From the NCBI GenBank assembly GCA_001972305.1, contig BDDD01000184.1:156452-220451 (forward strand): a stretch of 64,000 nucleotides of DNA, read 5' to 3'. Origin of the DNA: Cephalotus follicularis (Eukaryota; Streptophyta; Magnoliopsida; Oxalidales; Cephalotaceae). Made by a program: the position numbers and the translations under genes. Below the pieces are notes generated by a model that worked only from the letters and a program-made list of their open reading frames with translations, ran no database searches and was not told the DNA's origin. Positions 1 through 12,510 of the stretch are shown here, in pieces (position 1 is the first letter of the stretch; each line of letters begins with the position of its first letter).

Positions 1-1087
1 CCAGAACGGGGTTTTCACGGTTTCAACACACCAACCCATTTCTAAATCAATCCTATACACAACAGAATCACGTATTCATGTAATCATACATGCAAGCTTA
101 ACTCAGTGTATCACAGTAACATTTCAACAAGTCCAGAATCTCAATCCATTCAATAACATGCAATTCACCATGGTATACCTTAACTTAGAACTTAAAATGC
201 ATATATAAGCTCATCACTACCCCTACCTTTGATTTCAAGTTAGAAATCGAAAGTCCACCTCTTTTAGTACTCCAACAGGTCACTTGAATCCACAGGTACG
301 CTTTGGCAACTCCCTGGTTCGTCCTGGTGCAAGCTCCAAGCTCCAACAATGGCACACACACAACTTTTTCTCTTTCTCTCTTCTCTCTTTCCTTCTGGTG
401 TTATAAAACGAGAGAGAGAGGTGGGGAGGGTTGGTATTAAGCAGATAGCTTCCTCCTGCCCTTTTCCTTTTGTCTTCTAACAACCACTCTTTTGTCATTA
501 CACAGGCCAACCCGAAATCTCTCCCACTTTCTCTCTTTCTGCACATTCTTTTGTCTTCTTTTCATTTTCTTATGCAGATGGCATGTGGCAGGTGAGGATT
601 CCTCTGCATGATCCATGTGAGGACATGTTCTGGGCATCCCTGGCAATACACAGACATGCACACACGTTGAATCGCACTTAGAAAAGGCGTTAGGTAGCCT
701 TTAAACAATCCCTCCTCACATGACATTCTGCTGGTGAAGAACGTGCTGTCCAATCGTGACAAAGACGTCGACGTCTTCCCTTAGACGTCGATGTCTTTCC
801 TAGTTTGGTAAGAAGGTGTCGATGCTCCCTTCCCGAGTCGACGTGCATGCCCATGCATTCACGTGTGCCCTAGCTCACAAAGGCGTCGACGTCTTTCCAA
901 AAGACGTCGATGTCTTTTGGCCAAAATAGCGCCGTTTCAAGCTTTAACTTACACACTCCATTTCTAAGTCCATAACCAGGGTTTGCAAGCATCTTTTGAG
1001 TCCCAAAACTCAACATTCTCATTAAATCAAGTGTAATGATTACATCATAAATGGAATATTACATTTAGGAAAATACCGGGCGTTACA
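1..1087. repeat. 3' part of a long LTR, left end outside window
   Basis: The stretch ends in CCGGGCGTTACA at 1087, like the TTACA ends of the other long LTRs here. It is followed by GTAGC, where family A LTR sequence resumes in mid-LTR. It therefore appears to be an LTR inserted into the neighbouring LTR, with its left half outside the window. A pyrimidine-rich block lies near 360-400, and a cluster of AAGACGTCGACGTCTT-type palindromes lies at about 762-925. No coding sequence is supported; the short open frames are chance. Confidence 0.6.
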
Positions 1088-2357
1088 GTAGCATCCAGTC
1101 GACTGTGACAGGGGTCCAGTAGACTGTTGAAGGCAAAACAGTCAGCTGCTTTGAGAGGGAGTCGACTGTTCTGGGTGACAGAACAGCAAAAACACAGCAA
1201 TTCAACTCCAATTTTCTGTCAAACTTCCAATATTACTATACTAGATGATTTAAAACACTTACATATGACTTATGTGACTTATCAGTTGCATTTTAACATC
1301 CAGAAATCATGCAGTGGGTGATCTTTCTTTTAAAGGAAGCAAAACTCTACTTCATAGCATGCATAACCATTAATCAATTTCCTGTCAAACACTAACTATT
1401 AAGTTTAAAACTTGTTTACTGCCATTATTAGACTTTCCAGGACTTACTAACAATCTCATAACAGTAACAAAACATGCATGGCAAGAAATCAAACTAAAAC
1501 TCACTAGCAACCCCATAAACATGCATTGGATATCATTAAACTAATTTTAATTGTTAAACCATAATAACAGAGGAAGACAAACCTGGTATGAAGATCAAAG
1601 GAGAACAAAACGAATATTAATCTTGCAGGTTCGGCTCTAGGAGAGAGGCACACAATGGAGGCACAACAAGGAAGTATAGCATACATATATCACTTAGAAA
1701 AGGCAATTTAGGTCATGCTAATGCGAAAAAGGAAGTCAAAATCTGTTATAATAAGGAAAAGGAGCAAAATTTCAGGATTGAGGGTGAGAATTGAGGGAAA
1801 GAAATCTGTTTTTGTGAGGGAGAAGGAAAAAAAACGGGAATGGAGGGAAGAAAAGGGAAAAATAAGGTCTTTATTCCAAAATAAGGATTTTATTTCTTAA
1901 ATAAATAATTTTGCCATTTATAATAAATAAAACTAATTTTAATCAATTTAAAATGCCAACAACTATTATTACTTATTACAATTATATTTTATCAATTATC
2001 CAAAGGCAACATAAATGGTATTATAAAGCCCAAATAAAAGGATTTGTTTTCCAATTAAAACAATTTCACCACGTTAATAATAAAAACCAATTTAATATTT
2101 ATACGAAATATAATTCAATTAATTTTACCTATTCATATACATAATTCAACCAACGTTATTATTTTAAAAACTGATTTTAGAATACAAAACAATAAACTTT
2201 TGTTTTTCCAACAATCATATCCTAATAAAATAAAAGCCCTAAATTTAAATTCACATAACCCAAGGAAACACATTATGCCACAACAAAATATGCCAACGCA
2301 ACCAATAAATCAAATTTAAAAATCTGAAATTTGCACGTGAACGAACGGGGTATTACA
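1088..2357 (-). repeat. Family A gypsy LTR (3' LTR of minus-strand element), partial
   Basis: The LTR ends in GGGGTATTACA and abuts a polypurine tract on the minus strand, so it is the 3' LTR of the minus-strand element to its right. Positions 1088-1370 match 5652-5940 of the partner LTR nearly base for base. The other half is absent because of the insertion ending at 1087. One GTCGAC palindrome cluster is visible near 1095-1165. Confidence 0.75.
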
Positions 2358-2376
2358 TCCTTCCCCCCTTAAAAAG
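2358..2376 (-). other. Polypurine tract of the gypsy element
   Basis: On the minus strand the block reads CTTTTTAAGGGGGGAAGGA immediately before the LTR start TGTAATACCCCG. This is the usual plus-strand priming site of plant gypsy elements and sets the element's orientation. Confidence 0.8.
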
Positions 2377-3816
2377 ATTTTGTCCCGAAATCTTAACATA
2401 TATCAATCCGAATCAATACCAGAAAAGACACACCATGATGCATAACAAACGATTCAGTGATCATAGCATAAGTTGACTTATCAATCAAAACAAACTCTTT
2501 ATGGTTACCAAACAAAACAAAACCAAAACAATACCTGGTGCGTTCGCAGCTTGATGCGTCGTTAAGGCGAAGACTCTACCTCCCACATTGCGTTGTTCCA
2601 CATCATTGCCATTTCCTCCTTTATTTCTAGTACGAGGTTTCGGGCAATCCTTAAAGAGATGACCCTTTTGTCCACAAGCAAAACATGCCCCAGTGGCCTT
2701 GTAACATGTCCCAACAGGATGTCGTTTCCCACACGTATCACACAAAGAAATCTGAACATTGGGGTTACCATCCTTATTCTGATTATGATCCCTTTTAGGC
2801 TGTTTACCTTCACCTTTTTGTTCAGAATTCTGTCCTCGGAAATCACTCCTATTCCGTTTCTTTTCCTTTTCTTGTTGAGCTTCTTGAAAATCCAACCTCT
2901 CCAATTCAATATTCTTCGTAGCATTTGCTACTTCAGCCACATCAGCAAACCTGGAGTTTATCAGTTTTCCCCTTAGCTGGTACTGCAATTTTCATTTGAA
3001 CTTCTCTGCTTGCTCTAACGCAGACCCCGCCGCGGATCCAGCAAAACCCGCTAACCTAGTGAACCGGGCTAAAAACTCGGTGACTGATTCACCATCCTTC
3101 TGCCTAGTGTTAACAAACTCCCTTGCGTAAGCTTCCTTATCAGCAGTGGGGAAATACTGCTGATAAAAAACTCCACAGAATTCAAACCATGTCAGGGCAT
3201 CAATGTAATCTCTTCCCTTAGCTAACTTCAAAGTTTGCCACCACTTTTGAGCATCCCCTTCCAACTTATAAGCTGCCAACCTTACCTTTTGTTCGTCATC
3301 GCATCCTAACACATTGAAAATCTTTTCCATGTGCGCAATCCAGTGTTCAGCCTCTACAGGGGTGAGGGCCGAACTCAATGACTGCGGCCTCTGCTTTTGG
3401 AAAAGCTCAACCAGACATATGCAGGAATGTCGGGCCGGTTCCCAATTTCTCCACCATTCTGAACATTAGCCGGTGCATTCTCTGCCACGACTTGCTCTTG
3501 GCGTCCTTGCCCTTGGTTTTGCATAGCATGAATCAGTCGATCTATTTCTTGAGCAACTACCTGTCGCACTAACTCTTCAACCATAGGCTCGGTTCGCACT
3601 CCTTCACGAGTCTCAGTCTGTTCGTTTCCTTGTGGGGTATTCCTTGCTCGTACCATCTACGGAACATCAATCCAAAACATAACACACAACAACAAGGAAA
3701 CCAAGGTCGAACCAATAAACACGTCAGAAATATCACAACAAAATATCCTAACCCAATGTCTACCCAATCTCCCAGGTCAAACCTAGATAGGTCTTCTAAG
3801 GAAAGCAAAACCTATT

Positions 3817-3827
3817 CTCTGATACCA
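3817..3827 (-). other. Primer-binding site (initiator Met-tRNA type)
   Basis: The minus strand reads TGGTATCAGAG four bases inside the LTR edge at 3832. This complements the 3' end of initiator methionine tRNA, as in most plant LTR elements. Confidence 0.85.
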
Positions 3828-3831
3828 TTTC

Positions 3832-5940
3832 TGTAACACCCCCGATTCGGAGGGAGTCGTCACGGGTCCTAATCCTAAACTATTCATAACCGATCTTCTA
3901 ACATGACTTGGTTTTATACTTTTTGTCAATTTATTAACTTAGTATGTATTCATTTTTAACTATAAATCAAGGTTTGCCTTTATTCTTACTATCAAATATT
4001 AACTCATCTTTTATCAAATTGCGTGATGGTCTAAACGTAACAATTATAATCTAATAATGTCCTAGCAACTTTATTCCAAATATAAAACTTAAACATAATC
4101 TGGAAGTTAAAACATAAACCAAAAGCTTAAACATAATTCTAAGTCAAAACTGAAAAACATAATATAGTTTTACGGGGTCCTAACATGACCGTAAAATAAC
4201 TAAGCAAAAACGAGTCCATCTCCTAAGTAATCTTATCATAGGTGACATCTCGCTCATCACACACTGCCCGGATGCTGTCCCATAGTACCTGCCTCATGGA
4301 AACAAAAACGCGGCTGAGCAAACCTCAGTACGGATATAGAATCATAAAACATAAAAGGATAATTTTATGAGATAGAAAAATACTTAAATCTTTAAGTATC
4401 ATATACTTTATGCATAAAAATAAAGTAACATTTTTTTCAAAAAGAGTGAAAGTAAGTAGTTGTACAATCAATTCAAGCGAGTATTAAATTTTCAAGCGTT
4501 ATTCAATTTTATAATTTAAGTTCAACATCCCAAAACATATTCAAAACGAAAAACAACAAACAGAGACTTATCCGATTCCATAATCTCATTACCGAGATCC
4601 AAAGTGCATACACATATGCATAGGTGCAAGGGGTTCATGAGGCCCACATGCCAAACGGAAGGACGTGTACGGTACTACACAATCAATCCCCAAAATCCAT
4701 ATCCTTAACCTATCAAAAACTAGAGTATACCCATACGCCTCTATCATACAAAATCGGATCCATAAATCCACCTCATGGGATTTATTCAAGACAAAGAGAG
4801 ACGCGTAGTCGCATCACACTGCTACGGAAGTGTCACGTCCCCGTGCCAGGCCCACGACGTGCCTATGGTACCTCCATAGGTAGGAAATATCTATGTGTAT
4901 ATCTTTATTTCAAAAACATTACTTTATTTTTAAAATCAATTTAAAAATGTATACACGTTTCCTAAACATTTTCTAGTCATAGCAAAAATCATTACGTAGT
5001 ATCAACTCATTTATTTTTCCATTATAAAGAGGTGATCATTTCATAAAATATCATAGTGTATCTTAGCATAAAAATATAATTAGGACCATTTAATTTCATA
5101 AAATGTCAAAAACCAATTTATTTACGTGACATATCATAAAACATAATCAAGTCTGTAAAACGAGGTCCTAGAATACAACTGATTTTAATTCATTTCAGTA
5201 AGACCGAAGGAATAAGCCAAAGAGCAGAAATTCCGTACGTTATTCATAAAGTAAAACTATATTTTTACCATAATAAAAACAGTAGGAGTGTATGAAGGAA
5301 CGAAAAATCCATACCTTAAGCGATCACAAAAAGATAGAAGAATTGATCAACAATTTAAAAGTCCCTCGAAGCACAACAATCTAAAAGATACAATACCATT
5401 CATACAAGGGTTCAAAATCACTTTCAAACATCAAACAGTAACTTAATAGTGTTTAAAACAGACTCTAAATCATTTAGACGGACAAACGGATTACAAAACT
5501 TAAAACCAGAAAATTCACTGGGCAATTCCAGCCGACTGTATCAGGGTCCAGTCGACTACTCAAAGGTGGCAGTCGACTGTGTGGCATAGGCAGCCAACTA
5601 CTCAACTGGGTATGAATCCAGTCGACTACTCAAAGGGTGGCAGTCGACTACTCAAACTGGGTAGCATCCAGTCGACTGTGACAGGGGTCCAGTCGACTGT
5701 TGAAGGCAAAACAGTTGGCTGCTTTGAGAGGCAGTCGACTGTTCTGGGCGACAGAACAGCAAAAACACAGCAATTCAACTCTAATTTTCTGTCAAACTTC
5801 CAATATTACTATACTAGATGATTTAAAACACTTACATATGACTTATGTGACTTATCAGTTGCATTTAAACATCCAGAAATCATGCAGTGGTTGATCTTTC
5901 TTTTAAAGGAAGCATACTTCATAGCATGCATAACCATTAA
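3832..5940 (-). repeat. Family A gypsy LTR (5' LTR of minus-strand element), partial
   Basis: It begins on the plus strand with TGTAACACCCCC next to the PBS. It shares conserved blocks with the solo LTR at 19598: GGAAACAAAAACGCGGCTGA (near 4298), the ACGTCCCCGTGCCAGGC block (near 4834) and a dense CAGTCGACTG cluster (5530-5750). Similarity to the partner LTR stops after 5940, where unrelated copia sequence begins. A complete LTR of this family is about 2.75 kb. Confidence 0.8.
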
Positions 5941-5986
5941 GGAGATCCTAGTATGAGATTGGATCTCATTCTTGCACTCCTAAATT

Positions 5987-6148
5987 AAGGAGATCAGGCA
6001 AGGTTTCTACAGTACCTGAGAGATATGATTTTCTTGTTGATGGCACTGATGAACCTAATGTCATCGAGGATGATGAGCCTGCCAGCTATCACGAAGCAGT
6101 GCAAGACAGTGATTCTGAGGCATGGCTTGAAGCCATGAAGGCCTTTTA
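5987..6148 (+). mobile_element. Short Ty1/copia pol fragment (fossil)
   Basis: Translation gives a stretch typical of the region just upstream of copia reverse transcriptase: PERYDFLVDGTDEPN, then ASYHEAVQDSDSEAWLEAMK. It is a small fossil piece wedged between two gypsy-derived segments (family A LTR on the left, gypsy gag on the right), and no other part of the same element is seen next to it. Confidence 0.7.
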
Positions 6149-6935
6149 GAAACTTTCAGATCATTCGCGATTCACCCTCCACCAGATAAGGTGTATGTCT
6201 TGCCTGCTCCACATATCTCGTCTGGTATTGAGCTATCGTCATATCCCCTTGACGTAACTCTATCAATTTGGTCTCTCTCCGATCACGCTCTATCTGAGTA
6301 CATAAGCTGCAAGGAACTCAGACTAAAATCTGTCCCAAGTCCTGTCAAGTCTACGCGATTCCCACTTTGCTTCAGTCTTTTCCCACCAATAGGTAGCCTC
6401 GCCCCATAAGTGGTATACAGTAAAGTTGAGTTTCTGTTCATCAGTGCACTACAAGGCAGCAAATATTTTCTCCAGGTCTCTAATCCACTGCTCGGCCACA
6501 GTAGCATTCAGCTCACCATTGAATATCGGAGGATTCTGTCTCATGAACCGCTCCAAATCTCTGCCGAATCCACCGGTATGACAAGCATCAGGAGCCTGAT
6601 GATAGACCCGGTTAGCCTCGTACATTTTCCGAATCTGTTCCATGTTCGCTGCATTAGCTTGCATCTGCTGTTGGAAGAGGTCAGCCATGCAGTGAAAATT
6701 ACTCCTCTCTTCTTGTACTGCTGGAATATTCACTCCTTCATTCGCTGGCAGATCATCTCCATGCACTGGTGGTGCATTGACTCCTTCGTCGGCTCTACGC
6801 CTTCCCCTTCTTCCTCTTCGTAGGTCCATTCAGTTTCCTATATGGAATGACATAATCATTAGGAAACAATCCAGTTAATTTTCGAGAAACTTATCCCACC
6901 GATAGCTTATTTAAAAATAAGCTCTGATACCATGC
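6149..6935 (-). mobile_element. Ty3/gypsy gag fragment and leader (fossil)
   Basis: On the minus strand the region starts with a PBS next to the LTR at 6936, a short leader, and then a gag start at 6829. The gag N-terminus is rich in RRGRRGRR, followed by MADLFQQQMQANAANMEQI and a gag domain with NPPIFNGELNATVAEQWI and, further on, YHLWGEATYWWEK. This is the first part of a gypsy gag different from the one at 2485-3656. The remainder of the element is absent, since copia sequence follows to the left. It is broken in a few places. Confidence 0.75.
6921..6932 (-). other. Primer-binding site of the second gypsy element
   Basis: The minus strand reads TGGTATCAGAGC, placed three bases inside the LTR edge at 6936. 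Confidence 0.85.
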
Positions 6936-9414
6936 TGTCGCACCCCGCCTTGCAATTCCATTAAGACAAGCATATATGGTGATATCATAAATAAATATAA
7001 TCCAGCATTCAACATTAACAGGTCTCATAACATAAGCGGAAGCATTCATAAACTGGATTATATAAAATTATCCGCACGCATCCCATACTACGTGCTTTCA
7101 AAACCAACAATAATCCTTTTACATATCGGAAAATTAAAGCATAACAACACGGAGTGTGAACTTTCACTAGTATGAAACATAAGGAATAACAACCTTAACA
7201 AAATACAGGCTCTCCGTAAGCTTCAGCTGCACCTCCCCGATGCCTTCACTTAATCTGAAATTGTAGGGGGTTAGCCGTTGTCCTCACTTGGCTAAGTAGG
7301 GATAATGCATGATAAGGAATATATAAATGCAACATGTATGACATTTTGTATTGAAAATAACATAATTTAAGTATTCCAATATATATAAGAAATCATGCCA
7401 AGTGGCCATAGACAATACAATTCACGAATACAGCACAAGGGTACAATCAATCAATACAGTGGTTTGGGTGTCACGTGTCGCTAACTCCTAGCACCAACTG
7501 TGCACCACCTATCTATCACCCTACACTCCGAAGGTCATAGGTCAGGTCAATTACTACCGGCATTAGCGGGCAGTTTAACAATCAGGATCTGCATTGCAGA
7601 TAAGTGTGGTGGATGCTCTAGCCAACTCCTGGCACATAGGACCACCCCGTAGCCAATGATGTCTCCTATCACTCGACTAACGACAATAACATAGACAATC
7701 AATTCAATAACAATATTAGATAAGTTTATAATATGCAATATAAGTTGTTTTCTTTTGAAACATTTACCATGCCAATAACTGTACATCTCCTTGGAGGAAA
7801 TAGTATTCAATACAGTAACGATGCCTCTCATTGGAGGAAAATCAGTAATTCATTTGACAATGGTTTTAATTTTGAAATAATAGTCGAAATCGTTAATTAT
7901 GCATATAGCACGTAGTAGGTTCAATCCTTTCAAAGTAAGGAAACAATAGTGTTTATAACACCCAAATTAGTATATACTAATTGTAACAGTAGCATGTGCA
8001 GCAAAATAGTAAAGGGCAGTAGCAATTCAAGGATTCAATAAGGTCATTAGCATACCATAGTCATTATTGCACAACTCTCACAAGGAGTGCATACGTTGTT
8101 TAATTTCTGAAATGTAATTATATAAGGGCAGGATTGACTATTACGATCATCCCATATGGAGGCCAGGGTAATTAGATTCAATTTAAGGCTTAACAGTACC
8201 TATATTACAAATTTATCTCAGGACAGTCGACTGTTCTCAAGAACAGTCGGCTGTTTTGATTGAGTAGTCGACTGTTTGTTCTTAACAGTCGACTGGTTTG
8301 ATTCAGTAGTCGACTGTCATGAAGAACAGTCGACTGCTCTGCCCAGAAATTGACAGGCAGTAGCAGGGCATGCATGTTCAATGTCCAAAATACTAACACA
8401 ACAACACATGCAATCAAAGAGGAAATTATCCACACATTATATCTTTGAAAACATGTCAGTACCCCTACCTTAAATGTTATCCCGAAGTCAAATGGGATTG
8501 ACCTCTCTCTTTAATGTCCAATGCTCTTCACCAACTCAAACTCTCAATTCCAGCAATCTGCTAGGTTTGCATGTTACATTATATATATATATGGTCAATA
8601 TACATATACCTATTGACTACTAATATTCGAATTAGAGTTATCAACGATTCCCTAAGCTTCACATTGACATTTTTAACCACTTTCATTACCATTTATAAAT
8701 TTTAACATTATGGACAGTAGACATGTAAGCCATATGTACTACTGTTAGCCTACAACTTCAACCATAATCCCAAATTTGGAAGCTTACCAGGAATCAAAGC
8801 TTCAACTCCTTCTTTGAGATCTAATCCTTCAACATGCAAGCTCCAAGATAATCTTTCTCTCCTTCAGTGTTTTCTAACAACCAAACCCTCAGGCAGTCTC
8901 AGTTTATAAGGGAAATGTATCCTCAACTCCCGTTCTCAGTCATTAACTCTCCATTCAACATTTCCTCCTTCTCTCTCTCACATGTTCACTACTCTCTCAC
9001 TCTTTTCTTCTCCCAATTTCTATCTTGCAGGTTGCAGCTCTGCAGAGTACATGCAAGGCATTCCTCTTGCATGTTATGGCAGCTTCTGACTCGCATAACA
9101 CCTGTCCATCATGCACTGTCTCACATGCATGCACAGACACTTGTCCTGTGCCATTCCAATCGACTGTATTTACCGGGCAGTCGACTGTCCTTTCCATGCA
9201 TCAACCAGTCAACTGTTACCCTATGACAGTCGGTTGTTTGAGCTGATTTTTTTTAGGGTTCCTTAAGTTTGTTTTACCAATTTGCATCTCGCTTCCAACC
9301 CAAGCATTCACTAATCACAATTATTTTGATAATTGGACCAAAAATCTCAATTAAAATGTATATTTTATTTAAAATTGGAGCAATATACATTAATTGAAAA
9401 TCGAGGTCATTACA
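6936..9414 (-). repeat. Family B gypsy LTR (5' LTR of minus-strand element)
   Basis: On the plus strand it runs from TGTCGCACCCCGCC to GAGGTCATTACA, 2479 bp. Blocks shared with other family B copies include GCATCCCATACTACGTGC (near 7080), TAGGGGGTTAGCCGTTGTCC (7264) and CCAACTCCTGGCACA (7621). Two CAGTCGACTG clusters lie at 8222-8340 and 9158-9240. Its position next to a PBS and gag shows it is the 5' LTR of a minus-strand gypsy element. Confidence 0.8.
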
Positions 9415-9470
9415 AAAACCGAAATTAAAGTCCAATTGGAATTAAAACGGATCGCTCTGATACCACTTTT
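9415..9470 (-). mobile_element. Leader and PBS remnant of a further LTR element
   Basis: The minus strand carries TGGTATCAGAGC (9454-9465) next to a sequence starting TGGAAACCCGAGAGG at 9471. This looks like the PBS and LTR edge of another minus-strand LTR element, whose internal part is cut by the family B LTR on its left. Confidence 0.55.
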
Positions 9471-9556
9471 TGGAAACCCGAGAGGGGTCTTGGACGATTT
9501 TGGGTCTAGGATGCTATTCTGCATAAGTTTAATTTTTCAAAAAACACCAAGACTAC

Positions 9557-10060
9557 TGTAATGTCCCGAATTACCATTATATATATTGATGTAATTCTCA
9601 ATGTAATCTATCATGAATTAATGAGAATGGTGGATTTTTCCCAACTTATAATGTTTATTTTGAAGTGAAGAGTGTTAAGAATGTTGTGTTGGATTTGAGA
9701 TGCAAGAAAAAGGGCGTTGAGCATCGCGTCAATGCCAAAGAGTAAACACTACGCCTAAGGCTTATGGCCTCAAAACGTCAACGCCATGAAATAGCGCAGA
9801 CGCCAGGATGTGAGCACCACATGTAAGGATCTTGCCTCAAACGTTGACGCCAAAGGGAAGATTGTTAACGCGGTTCATGGGACCTGTTAGCGCTAAGGAA
9901 GATAGTCAACGCATCGACACGCATCGTAAACATTGACGCCTAAAACTGTCTGTAGAATAAGATAAAAGCACTGACAGAAGACGCGTGAAGGACAGGTGTG
10001 AGACGCTTTATCTCTTCCCCAAGCGCTGAAATGGCAAAGAGAAAAGATAGAAGGGACGTT

Positions 10061-10108
<48 letters not shown>

Positions 10109-12104
10109 TCCATAAATGCACACCTCTCATCTCCTTCCTTCAGCACCTGAAAGAGGAAGAAAGAGAGAAAGAAACAGGAGAGAAATGGGAGGGAGAAAGA
10201 GAGAAAAAGAGAGAACCACACTCTTAATTATTGAACTGGTAAAAGCTTGGAAGCTTGGGAGTTGGAAGCTCGAACTTGGAGTTGTTGTGCCGGACCTGGG
10301 AGAGCAAAGCTACTGGTCAGTCGAACTTAAAGAGGTGGACTTCGATTCCTAACTTGGAATCTAAGGTAGGGATTATATAATTGTATTTTTTAGTTCAAAA
10401 ATGGTGAATGTTCATTTTGTGAAATGCATGGATTGTGGATTGTATGAATGGTGTTAGGTTACTAAATGGTTAACCAGCCATGCCTGATGTGTTTTGGAGT
10501 GAAAATGCATTGATTTGCATGTGTTGTATGCATGATTCCTATTGGTTTTGAGACACTGATGCGTTGCAATATTGTTCTGGTTCATTAGACATCGACGCCT
10601 AGAGGAAAAGACGTCAATGCCTTGACCCGTTATACGAGGAAGAAGACGCTTTAAGCGTCGATGCCATGAGAGGACGTTGACGCTTAGAGATAAGGTACGG
10701 ATGCTTAAGGTTCCTACCTTATAGCGTCGATGCCAAAAAGAGATAGACGTTGACGTCTAAGGTTCCTGCCTTAGAGCGTCGACGCAAAGGAACGAAGCAC
10801 TAACGCTTAAGATACTGTTATGGACATTGATGCCTAGAGAGGTATGTGTTGATGCCCAGAAGGATGGTTATGCACTTCGATGCATAAGTTACACGTTAAC
10901 GCCTAAGTAGACTGTTATGCACATCGACGCCTAGAGGGCACACGTTGATGCCAAAAGGGTCTGGTTGCATTTGAGCATATTTTGCTTGCATAATTGATAT
11001 GGATTGAATTGTGGATTGAAATGTGATTGATTTCTAAAGTGTTTTATCATTTTATAAGTGCATACATGATTTTATAACAAATCATTATTTTACACGAAAA
11101 TGTATATTTTTGAAAGATTGGAAAGCTATTTCAAAAATCAAAATATTATATTAAGGATTGTTATACATCTTGAAAATGTATTGTTCAAGTATTTTATGAC
11201 TTATAAACTACTTGAAAATGGATTGATTTTGGATTGATGGATTGTGATTGGATTGATGCTATGCTAGCTTTGTGACGGAGATGTCATTGACGGCTAAGGG
11301 CGGGTTGTGGACTATGGGCCAGGAGTTGGCTAGGGACACCCAAACATTAAGGTTACTGAACACAAAGTGCGAGTAACTTGGTTGCTGAACACTGAGTGCG
11401 AGCAACCTTGGATTGTATTATTAACCTGCTTCGAGTCATCCGGAGAAGGTGCTAAAGTTAGGTGCACGACGTCGGGGCCAGGAGATGGCGATGTGCTTCG
11501 TGCAGGATTGGATTGATTGGTCCTCTAGGCATGATTGATGAATTGTATGGTTGTAGCCACTTTGCATGATTGCTTACCTATTGACAAATATATATATATA
11601 TGTAGTATGTATTGTGATCCATTATGTATTGCATCATAATGCATTCATTACATGGCATTTATTATTGTTGACCCCAAAGTGCATTTATATTTTCTCTACT
11701 TAGCTAGTGGATTCGGCTAACCCTATCAATTTCAGATTGATACAGTCGTTTGACGTCGCGGTGAGCTTGGGGAAAACGAAGAGGAGTTTAAGTTGTATTT
11801 CTTTTGAGAAATGTTAAATGGATTATTTTAATAATGGAATCATGTATTGATGGATAATTATTTATGATTAAGGTATTGAATGAATCAGTTTATGCTCCGT
11901 TTTGAGGGTAATTAACAATGATGATATTAAATTGTTATAACATGTAGTATGGGATGCATGTTACATAATTCATTCGGCTTATGTTTTATGCTTCCGCAAT
12001 GATTAGTTATGAATTGGAAAGTTTTAAATTTCCCGTATTTTATAAGCTGAATAAATGTTGATTGCCATGACCTCCGGGTCGTATATCGGGAATGGGGTGT
12101 GACA
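9557..12104. repeat. Solo LTR, family B, reverse orientation
   Basis: It runs from TGTAATGTCCCG to ATGGGGTGTGACA and is flanked by ACTAC on the left and ACTGC on the right, a 5-bp target duplication with one difference. It is the reverse complement of the family B layout: GGCTAACCCTATCAATTTC at 11728 and GTAGTATGGGATGCATGTTAC near 11944. It carries a GCGTCGACGC-type palindrome cluster at 10570-10950 and weaker ones at 9718-9950. No internal element sequence is attached, so it is a solo LTR left by recombination. Confidence 0.8.
10062..10105. repeat. (GA)n microsatellite
   Basis: About 44 bases of uninterrupted GA dinucleotides lie inside the solo LTR. The Ser-Leu-rich open frames on the opposite strand are translations of this repeat. 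Confidence 0.95.
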
Positions 12105-12510
12105 ACTGCAAGTCAAGGTTCACACTGACATCTTACTACCATAATCAATAAGCCAAGGATCTCCGTTTAATTATCAATCAAACTAAAACAAAAACAAGCA
12201 TGCACACAAAAACATAAAACGAAAACACATTGGTAACCATAAAAACAAAAGGGAAGCAACCATACCAACATTGCAGGCTCCACCACTTTGCCGCTACACA
12301 CTTGCAACAGCCACAGCCCGTCACCGGACCTCCTGCTAGATTCCGACCAAGCTGTCAGAACTCCGACCAAGAGGCCATCGGACTCCAGAAGTGCCAATCT
12401 ACCCATTTGGGGGGGAGACTTGGGGAGAAGTGCCACAGAATGCACTGGGGCAGTCGGCAACGACCGTGACTCACTGAGTTGGACTCAGCTGTCCGGTTCA
12501 ATACTCTAGG

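Larger units (their letters stand above)
2358..3831 (-). mobile_element. Ty3/gypsy internal region, gag only (fossil, TR-GAG-like)
   Basis: This is the internal region of a minus-strand Ty3/gypsy element (Tekay/Del-like by its PPT block), bounded by a PBS at 3817-3827 and a PPT at 2358-2376. Only gag can be recognised, at about 2485-3656. Its parts are an N-terminal region, a retrotransposon-gag domain with AHMEKIFNVLGC and YQQYFPTADKEAY, and CCHC zinc-knuckle sequence CFACGQKGHLFKDC. No protease, reverse transcriptase or integrase lies between gag and the PPT, so the internal region is only about 1.5 kb against LTRs of well over 2 kb. The gag reading is broken in a few places. The layout matches the described class of plant LTR elements carrying only GAG; it could equally be a one-off internally deleted copy. 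Confidence 0.8.

Noticed and set aside
2593-2976. 127-residue plus-strand open frame
   Set aside because: It is antisense to the gypsy gag with its CCHC knuckle.
5530-5750. Spaced short repeats looking like a CRISPR array
   Set aside because: The repeat is a 10-base palindrome with variable spacing inside a plant LTR; there is no leader, no uniform spacer length and no cas gene.
8205-8435. Open frame with repeated Ser-Arg-Leu-Leu and Val-Asp-Cys-Pro phrases
   Set aside because: It is the translation of the CAGTCGACTG array in an LTR; similar frames appear on both strands wherever the array occurs, without a start context or a conserved protein.
9893-10221. Ser-Leu-rich open frames
   Set aside because: They are translations of the (GA)n microsatellite and the surrounding purine-rich LTR sequence.
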